From Ruminococcus sp. (GTDB lineage Bacteria > Bacillota > Clostridia > Oscillospirales > Ruminococcaceae): a stretch of DNA of 5,646 nt. A model generated the notes under the pieces. That model was not told the DNA's origin. It saw only the letters and a program-made list of their open reading frames with translations, and ran no database searches. The stretch covers positions 1 through 5,646 of the forward strand of contig JAFYET010000242.1 in NCBI GenBank assembly GCA_017544125.1, given 5' to 3'. The translations under genes and the position numbers were made by a program. Of the stretch, positions 1-5,646 are shown one piece after another (the stretch's first letter is position 1; each line of letters starts with the position of its first letter).

Positions 1-156
1 AATCAGCCTGTTGCTATCATTCAGAAGAGCGTAAAGGGCAAGGGCGTATCATTTATGGAAAACAACGTTTCATGGCACGGCACAGCGCCTAATGCCGAGC
101 AGTATGAGCAGGCAAAGAGCGAGCTTGAAGCAGCACTTGCCGCACTTGAAGCATAA
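1..156 (+). CDS. Transketolase, N-terminal subunit (partial, 3' end only)
   Basis: This frame is open from the first base and ends at a TAA at 154-156, giving the last 51 residues of a protein that starts outside the window. The segment [17 protein letters not shown] at residues 11-27 is the characteristic end of the thiamine-diphosphate-binding half of transketolase. In this family the KGKG stretch and the following Trp-His lie just before the point where full-length transketolases continue into the pyrimidine-binding domain. Here the protein stops soon after, with an Ala/Glu-rich helical tail. The next gene, 22 bases on, encodes the missing second half, so this is a split transketolase. Together the subunits move two-carbon ketol units between sugar phosphates in the cytoplasmic non-oxidative pentose phosphate pathway. 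The catalytic and ThDP diphosphate-binding residues lie upstream and cannot be checked here. Confidence 0.93.
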   Translation, partial: NQPVAIIQKSVKGKGVSFMENNVSWHGTAPNAEQYEQAKSELEAALAALEA

Positions 157-178
157 GAGAAAGGAACGGTGTTTATAA

Positions 179-1126
179 ATGGCTGACGTAAAAAAGATAG
201 CTACAAGAGAAAGCTACGGCAATGCACTTGCCGAGCTTGGCGATAAATATGAAAACCTCTATGTTCTTGATGCAGACCTCGCAGCTGCAACAAAGACAGG
301 CATTTTCAAGAAGAAATTCCCTGAGAGGCACTTTGACTGCGGTATCGCAGAGGGCAATATGATGGGCGTTGCAGCAGGTCTTGCAGCAACAGGCAAGATC
401 CCCTTTGCATCTACATTTGCAATGTTCGCAGCAGGCAGAGCCTTCGAGCAGGTAAGAAACTCGATAGGCTACCCCCACTTAAATGTAAAGATAGGCGCTA
501 CACACGCAGGTATATCTGTCGGTGAAGACGGCGCTACTCACCAGTGCAACGAGGATATCGCTCTTATGAGAACTATCCCCGGTATGGTTATAATCAACCC
601 CGCAGACGATGTTGAGGCAAAGGCTGCCGTTGAGGCTGCTATACAGCACCAGGGTCCTGTTTATATGAGATTCGGCAGGCTTGCAGTTCCGGTGTTCAAT
701 GACCCCGCAACCTATAAGTTCGAGCTTGGCAAGGGCATCAAGCTCGCTGACGGTGAGGATATCGCTATCATCGCTTCCGGTCTTATGGTAAATGAGGCAA
801 TTGAAGCTGAAAAGGTGCTCAGAGCAAACGGCATCAAGGCAACAGTTATCAACATACACACTATCAAGCCTATTGATGAGGATATAATCGTTGAGGCTGC
901 TAAGAAGACAGGTCTTGTGCTCACAGTTGAGGAGCATTCGGTAATAGGCGGTCTTGGCTCGGCAGTTGCAGATGTTCTCGCTGCTAAGTGCCCCACAAAG
1001 CTCATAAAGATAGGCGTTAACGATGAGTTCGGTCACTCAGGCCCTGCTGTTGAGCTTCTCAAGCAGTTCGGTCTCAGCGCTGATAATATCGTTAAGACAG
1101 CTACCGAGGCAGTTAAAGCAAAATAA
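179..1126 (+). CDS. Transketolase, C-terminal subunit
   Basis: A complete 315-residue protein, the usual length for the C-terminal half of a split transketolase. Residues about 7-170 form the pyrimidine-binding domain. GIAEGNM (55-61) carries Glu58, the expected glutamate that contacts N1' of the ThDP aminopyrimidine. FASTFAMF (76-83) and GEDGATHQ (115-122) match cofactor and substrate loop motifs of transketolases, and MRFGR (163-167) closes the domain. Residues about 185-310 form the transketolase C-terminal domain, with EEHS (251-254) and GGLGS (257-261). The start is secure because an in-frame TAA (176-178) directly precedes the ATG, so no longer start is possible. An AAAGGA at 160-165 is a moderate ribosome binding site set rather far upstream (13 bases). 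The gene follows the N-terminal subunit by 22 bases, so the two are surely co-transcribed and form one cytoplasmic enzyme. 1-deoxyxylulose-5-phosphate synthase shares the fold but is a single chain, so the split arrangement and motifs favour transketolase. Confidence 0.95.
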   Translation: MADVKKIATRESYGNALAELGDKYENLYVLDADLAAATKTGIFKKKFPERHFDCGIAEGNMMGVAAGLAATGKIPFASTFAMFAAGRAFEQVRNSIGYPHLNVKIGATHAGISVGEDGATHQCNEDIALMRTIPGMVIINPADDVEAKAAVEAAIQHQGPVYMRFGRLAVPVFNDPATYKFELGKGIKLADGEDIAIIASGLMVNEAIEAEKVLRANGIKATVINIHTIKPIDEDIIVEAAKKTGLVLTVEEHSVIGGLGSAVADVLAAKCPTKLIKIGVNDEFGHSGPAVELLKQFGLSADNIVKTATEAVKAK

Positions 1127-1132
1127 TTATTC

Positions 1133-1160
1133 GGCGGGCAGGGGATACACCTTGTCCGCC
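1133..1160 (+). terminator. Strong hairpin after the transketolase operon, possible terminator
   Basis: GGCGGGCAGGG (1133-1143) pairs with 1150-1160 in an 11 bp stem that includes two G-T wobbles, closing a six-base loop (GATACA). It lies 7 bases after the transketolase stop codon, where an operon terminator would be expected. The T-rich stretch (TTTTCT, 1168-1173) begins 7 bases beyond the stem and is short, so it is not a classical intrinsic terminator. It may be a leaky terminator or a 3'-end stabilising structure. The pairing is seen directly; the function is inferred. Confidence 0.5.
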
Positions 1161-1162
1161 AT

Positions 1163-1191
1163 TCACATTTTCTAAGCCCCTGATGTATTAT
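1163..1191 (+). promoter_or_regulatory. Possible promoter of the yunB-like gene (sigma-E-like or sigma-A-like)
   Basis: TCACATT (1163-1169) matches six of seven positions of the sigma-E -35 consensus KMATATT. Fourteen bases later TGTATTAT (1184-1191) matches five of eight positions of the -10 consensus CATACAAT. The same bases can be read as a sigma-A promoter: TTCACA (1162-1167), an 18-base spacer and TATTAT (1186-1191). B. subtilis yunB is known to be expressed under sigma-E, which makes the first reading attractive, but the -10 match is weak. A start near 1198 would leave only about 10 bases of leader. Confidence 0.3.
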
Positions 1192-1200
1192 AGTCAGGGG
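1177..1200 (+). promoter_or_regulatory. Hairpin that buries the yunB ribosome binding site
   Basis: CCCCTGA (1177-1183) is perfectly complementary to TCAGGGG (1194-1200), with a 10-base AT-rich loop. The 3' arm overlaps the Shine-Dalgarno sequence AGGGGTGAT (1196-1204) of the gene starting at 1208. RNA that reads through from the transketolase genes could fold so that most of the binding site is paired, while RNA starting inside the loop or 3' arm could not form the stem. The inverted repeat is seen directly; a role in translation control or in termination is inference. Confidence 0.5.
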
Positions 1201-1207
1201 TGATTTT

Positions 1208-1834
1208 ATGCGTTATACTTCAAATAAACACAAAAAGACGGCGAATATTATAATTATAACAGTGATAACAGCCATACTGTTTGCAGCTGCTGTGTATATC
1301 CGCCTTGAAAAAAAGCTCGGCAGTATAGTTAAAGAAGCAGCAACGCAGCAGACAAGTGAGCTTATCTATAATGAGCTTGACAGCTATCTTAAAGAAAACA
1401 CCGGCATGGGCGAGCTTATACATATAAGCTATGACGAGGGCGGAAATATTGTAGGCATCACAACAGACAGCGCAAGTATAAACAAGATAAACAACGAACT
1501 TGGCGCACGCCTGTCAAAGGCGATGAAACGCCTTGAAAACAGCAGGGCAGCTATACCCATAGGCGCACTCAGCGGGGCAGACCTTCTTAGCGGCTCGGGG
1601 TTTGATATTGATGTGAGCTTTCACAGCATACAAAACGTCACAACAAAGATAGAGAGCAGCTTTGATGAATGCGGCATCAATCAGACAAAGCACAGCCTGA
1701 AACTGCTTATAAGCACAAATGTAAGCGCCGTTATGCCAGGAAAAGACATGACCGTGACGATAGACCAAGAGTTTTTATTGTCGGAAACGGTAATTGTTGG
1801 TAAAATACCCGATGTATATTTGAAAAAGATTTAA
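1208..1834 (+). CDS. yunB: YunB-family sporulation protein
   Basis: A 208-residue protein with a positively charged N-terminus (R2, K7, K9, K10), one membrane segment at about 13-31 and an extracytoplasmic remainder. The order of features matches the YunB sporulation family: a heptad-like helical stretch after the membrane span (33-63), then IPIGALSG (116-123) followed by LLSGSG (126-131), and the near-terminal ETVIVGKIPDVYL (193-205). B. subtilis YunB (about 250 residues) is made in the mother cell under sigma-E and is needed for efficient sporulation; its biochemical role is not established. This copy is somewhat shorter than that one but has both conserved ends. The ATG at 1208 follows AGGGGTGAT (1196-1204), a good anti-Shine-Dalgarno match that lies partly in a hairpin. 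No other sporulation gene is in the window, so the gene appears to be a lone unit between housekeeping genes. The family call rests on recalled motifs and was not checked by alignment. Confidence 0.82.
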   Translation: MRYTSNKHKKTANIIIITVITAILFAAAVYIRLEKKLGSIVKEAATQQTSELIYNELDSYLKENTGMGELIHISYDEGGNIVGITTDSASINKINNELGARLSKAMKRLENSRAAIPIGALSGADLLSGSGFDIDVSFHSIQNVTTKIESSFDECGINQTKHSLKLLISTNVSAVMPGKDMTVTIDQEFLLSETVIVGKIPDVYLKKI

Positions 1835-1851
1835 AAAATGGCTCTAAGCCC

Positions 1852-3890
<2,039 letters not shown>

Positions 3891-3914
3891 AAAACGAAAA
3901 AGAATATGATGGTA

Positions 3915-3922
3915 AAAGGAGG
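3915..3922 (+). promoter_or_regulatory. Ribosome binding site that sets the nfnA start
   Basis: AAAGGAGG is a near-perfect Shine-Dalgarno sequence 7 bases ahead of the ATG at 3930. Two in-frame ATG codons at 3906 and 3909 lie upstream of it and have no such site, and starting there would translate the binding site itself (as Lys-Gly-Gly). It therefore decides for the start at 3930. Confidence 0.85.
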
Positions 3923-3929
3923 AGCGGGA

Positions 3930-4772
3930 ATGTATAAGATAGTGGAAAAGCGTGTTCTTAACGAGCAGGTCACGCTTATGAAGATAGAAGCTCCCTATAT
4001 TGCTGCAAAGGTAGATGCAGGTCAGTTTATAATTTACAGAGTTGATGAAAAGGGTGAGCGTGTTCCGCTGACGGTTGCTGACAGCGACAAGGAAGCAGGC
4101 ACTATCACAATAATATTCCAAGCAGTGGGCGGCTCAACACAGAAGCTTGCTTCGCTGAATGAGGGTGACTCTATTCTTGATGTTGTGGGTCCTCTCGGCA
4201 CTGCTACCGAATATGAAAAGGGCATAAAGCGTGTGGCAGTAGTCGGCGGCGGCGTTGGCTGTGCTATCGCTTACCCGCAGGCAAAGAAACTCTATAATAT
4301 GGGCGTTTATGTTGACCTTATCGCAGGCTTCAGAAATAAGGATATCGTTATCATAGAAGACGAGATGAAAAACGCCTGCAACGAGCTTCATATCTGCACA
4401 GATGACGGATCATACGGCTATCACGGCTTTGTTACAAACAAGCTGCAGGAGCTTATCGACGGCGGTGCAAAGTATGATGAGGTAATTGCCATAGGTCCTG
4501 TGCCTATGATGAAATTCATCTGCAAGGTAACTGAGCCTTATGGAATAAAGACTTTGGTTTCACTCAACCCCATTATGGTTGACGGAACAGGTATGTGCGG
4601 CGGCTGCCGTGTCACCGTTGACGGCAAGATAAAGTATGCCTGCGTTGACGGCCCCGATTTTGACGGGCATAAGGTGGATTTTGATGAGCTTATGAGAAGA
4701 AACGGCACATATAAGACTCAGGAAAAGGCTCATGTGTGCAATCTTACAGGGGAGGTGAGGGGCAATGCCTAA
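3930..4772 (+). CDS. nfnA: NfnA: FAD/NAD-binding and [2Fe-2S] subunit of NADH-dependent ferredoxin:NADP+ oxidoreductase
   Basis: A 280-residue protein of the dihydroorotate dehydrogenase electron-transfer (PyrK) family. The N-terminal FAD-binding barrel (about 1-95) contains RVPLTVAD (44-51) and the loop VGPLGTA (86-92). An NAD-binding domain follows with VVGGGVG (104-110) and IGPVPMMK (188-195). The [2Fe-2S] site at the C-terminal end has Cys223, Cys226 and Cys238. Asp218 occupies the place where PyrK has its first cysteine, which is a mark of NfnA rather than PyrK. The next gene encodes the NfnB partner, and the pair fits electron-bifurcating Nfn. In other anaerobes Nfn uses NADH and reduced ferredoxin to make NADPH, or runs in reverse, in the cytoplasm. 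No pyrD lies in the window, which further argues against PyrK. Older databases call such proteins sulfide dehydrogenase subunits. The gene lies 39 bases after ligA with no terminator seen, and its end overlaps nfnB by 8 bases. Confidence 0.9.
   Translation: MYKIVEKRVLNEQVTLMKIEAPYIAAKVDAGQFIIYRVDEKGERVPLTVADSDKEAGTITIIFQAVGGSTQKLASLNEGDSILDVVGPLGTATEYEKGIKRVAVVGGGVGCAIAYPQAKKLYNMGVYVDLIAGFRNKDIVIIEDEMKNACNELHICTDDGSYGYHGFVTNKLQELIDGGAKYDEVIAIGPVPMMKFICKVTEPYGIKTLVSLNPIMVDGTGMCGGCRVTVDGKIKYACVDGPDFDGHKVDFDELMRRNGTYKTQEKAHVCNLTGEVRGNA
4751..4758 (+). promoter_or_regulatory. Ribosome binding site of nfnB inside the end of nfnA
   Basis: GGAGGTGA lies 6 bases before the ATG at 4765 and matches the anti-Shine-Dalgarno sequence perfectly. 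It sits within the last codons of nfnA and fixes the nfnB start at 4765 rather than at the in-frame ATG at 4774. The two genes overlap by 8 bases (ATGCCTAA), which suggests coupled translation of the two subunits. Confidence 0.85.
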
Positions 4773-5646
4773 TATGCAGCCGACCAAGACCCCTGTCAGG
4801 GAGCAGGACCCCAAGGTAAGAGCGAGGAACTTTAAAGAGGTAACGCTCGGCTATACCCCCGAGGAGGCAATGAACGAGGCTTCAAGGTGCCTTAACTGCA
4901 AGAACAGACCGTGTATGACAGGCTGCCCTGTAAGCGTTCGTATCCCCGAGTTTATAGCTAAAGTCGCAGAGGGTAAGTTTGAAGAGGCTTACGATATCAT
5001 AAAGTCAACAAACAGCCTTCCTGCCGTTACGGGCAGAGTATGCCCGCAGGAGCGGCAGTGCGAGAGCAAGTGCGTAAGAGGCTTGAAGGGTGAGCCTGTG
5101 TCTATCGGCAGGCTTGAGCGCTTCTGTGCTGATTATATAAGAGAAAACGGCGCTTCAAAGACAGCAGATAAGCCTGTATCAAACGGGCATAAGGTCGCTG
5201 TGGTAGGTGCAGGTCCTTCGGGGCTTACCTGTGCGGGCGATCTGGCAAAGCTCGGCTATGATGTCTCGGTGTTTGAGGCTTTCCATACCGCAGGCGGCGT
5301 GCTTATGTACGGTATACCCGAATTCAGGCTGCCAAAGGCTATCGTGCAGCATGAGATTGACGGGCTTAAAGATTTGGGCGTTGATATAGAACCTAATATG
5401 GTAATAGGCAAGGTGCTCTCGGTAGATGAGCTGCTTGACCGTGGCTATGAAGCTATATTCGTAGGCTCGGGCGCAGGTCTGCCAAGGTTTATGGGCATAG
5501 AGGGCGAGGGGCTCGTGGGCGTTTACTCCGCTAATGAATACCTTACCCGAATAAACCTCATGAAAGCATATCTTGATGACTATGATACGCCCATAAAGAA
5601 GTCACGCTCGGTGGCTGTATGCGGCGGCGGAAACGTTGCTATGGAC
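4765..5646 (+). CDS. nfnB: NfnB: large subunit of NADH-dependent ferredoxin:NADP+ oxidoreductase, glutamate synthase small-subunit-like (partial, 5' part)
   Basis: The frame is open from ATG 4765 to the window edge, 294 residues of an expected total of about 460. The N-terminal cluster domain has Cys42, Cys45, Cys50, Cys54, Cys93, Cys99 and Cys103, in the pattern for two [4Fe-4S] clusters seen in the GltD/NfnB/dihydropyrimidine dehydrogenase family. Glu118, in IGRLERF (114-120), falls at the place of the non-cysteine ligand known in these proteins. An FAD-binding Rossmann motif follows (GAGPSGL, 148-154), then the family signature GGVLMYGIPEFRLPK (177-191). The NADP(H)-binding domain begins with GGGNVAMD (287-294), cut by the window end. 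Alone it could be labelled NADPH-dependent glutamate synthase. The overlapping nfnA and the absence of a glutamate synthase large subunit in view favour NfnB, the subunit holding the bifurcating flavin, the ferredoxin-side clusters and the NADPH site. The C-terminal part is not visible. Confidence 0.9.
   Translation, partial: MPNMQPTKTPVREQDPKVRARNFKEVTLGYTPEEAMNEASRCLNCKNRPCMTGCPVSVRIPEFIAKVAEGKFEEAYDIIKSTNSLPAVTGRVCPQERQCESKCVRGLKGEPVSIGRLERFCADYIRENGASKTADKPVSNGHKVAVVGAGPSGLTCAGDLAKLGYDVSVFEAFHTAGGVLMYGIPEFRLPKAIVQHEIDGLKDLGVDIEPNMVIGKVLSVDELLDRGYEAIFVGSGAGLPRFMGIEGEGLVGVYSANEYLTRINLMKAYLDDYDTPIKKSRSVAVCGGGNVAMD

Noticed and set aside
479..1036. A 185-codon open frame on the - strand opposite the transketolase C-terminal subunit.
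   Set aside because: It lies wholly inside a well-supported gene. Its translation is Cys- and Leu-rich with no recognisable motif, which is typical of the antisense frame of this codon usage. No ribosome binding site or promoter was noted.
179..1126. 1-deoxyxylulose-5-phosphate synthase as the identity of the ThDP enzyme.
   Set aside because: That enzyme is one chain of about 620 residues. Here two genes share the halves, and the GEDGATHQ and upstream KGKG-type motifs fit split transketolase.
1840..1850. GGCT-CTA-AGCC mini hairpin after yunB as a terminator.
   Set aside because: It has only 4 bp with a three-base loop, and no T-run follows. It is too weak to call.
3906..3929. An upstream start for nfnA adding eight residues.
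   Set aside because: The stretch encodes the Shine-Dalgarno AAAGGAGG itself. The ATG at 3930 is spaced ideally from it, and homologues begin with a similar Met-Tyr/Phe-Lys-Ile-type strand.
5207..5389. A 60-codon + strand frame within nfnB.
   Set aside because: It is out of frame inside the conserved FAD-binding region of NfnB and has no motif of its own.

Overview
The window (5646 bases) reads as ordinary chromosomal DNA of a low-to-mid GC Firmicute of class Clostridia. A Ruminococcus-like member of the Oscillospiraceae fits best. The reasons are the split transketolase, a YunB-type sporulation protein, an NAD+-dependent DNA ligase, an NfnAB flavoprotein pair typical of anaerobes, strong GGAGG ribosome binding sites, and heavy use of ATA and AGA codons. 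The genus is an inference from gene content and style; nothing in the window proves it. All genes lie on the + strand and coding density is high. No tRNA, rRNA, CRISPR array, insertion sequence, phage gene or long repeat was seen.

Layout: (1) 1-156, the 3' end of the gene for the N-terminal, thiamine-diphosphate-binding half of transketolase. (2) 179-1126, the complete gene for the C-terminal half; the two subunits together make one active transketolase. (3) 1127-1207, a short gap with two hairpins. The second one contains the ribosome binding site of the next gene, and a possible sporulation-type promoter overlaps it. (4) 1208-1834, a yunB-family sporulation gene encoding a single-pass membrane protein. 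(5) 1835-1910, a gap with a good vegetative promoter. (6) 1911-3890, ligA, the replicative NAD+-dependent DNA ligase, complete with all expected domains. (7) 3930-4772, nfnA, and (8) 4765 to the window edge, nfnB (294 codons seen). These overlap by 8 bases and encode the electron-bifurcating NADH-dependent ferredoxin:NADP+ oxidoreductase.

How the genes work together: the transketolase halves are one enzyme of the non-oxidative pentose phosphate pathway, and NfnA and NfnB are one redox complex that supplies NADPH in anaerobes. ligA lies 39 bases ahead of nfnA with no visible terminator, so ligA-nfnA-nfnB may share a transcript from the ligA promoter, although their functions are unrelated. yunB looks like a separately controlled gene between two housekeeping units.

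I found no clearly new system. The points most worth a second look are the hairpin that buries the yunB ribosome binding site together with the overlapping promoter-like elements, and the non-cysteine iron-sulfur ligand positions in NfnA (Asp218) and NfnB (Glu118).
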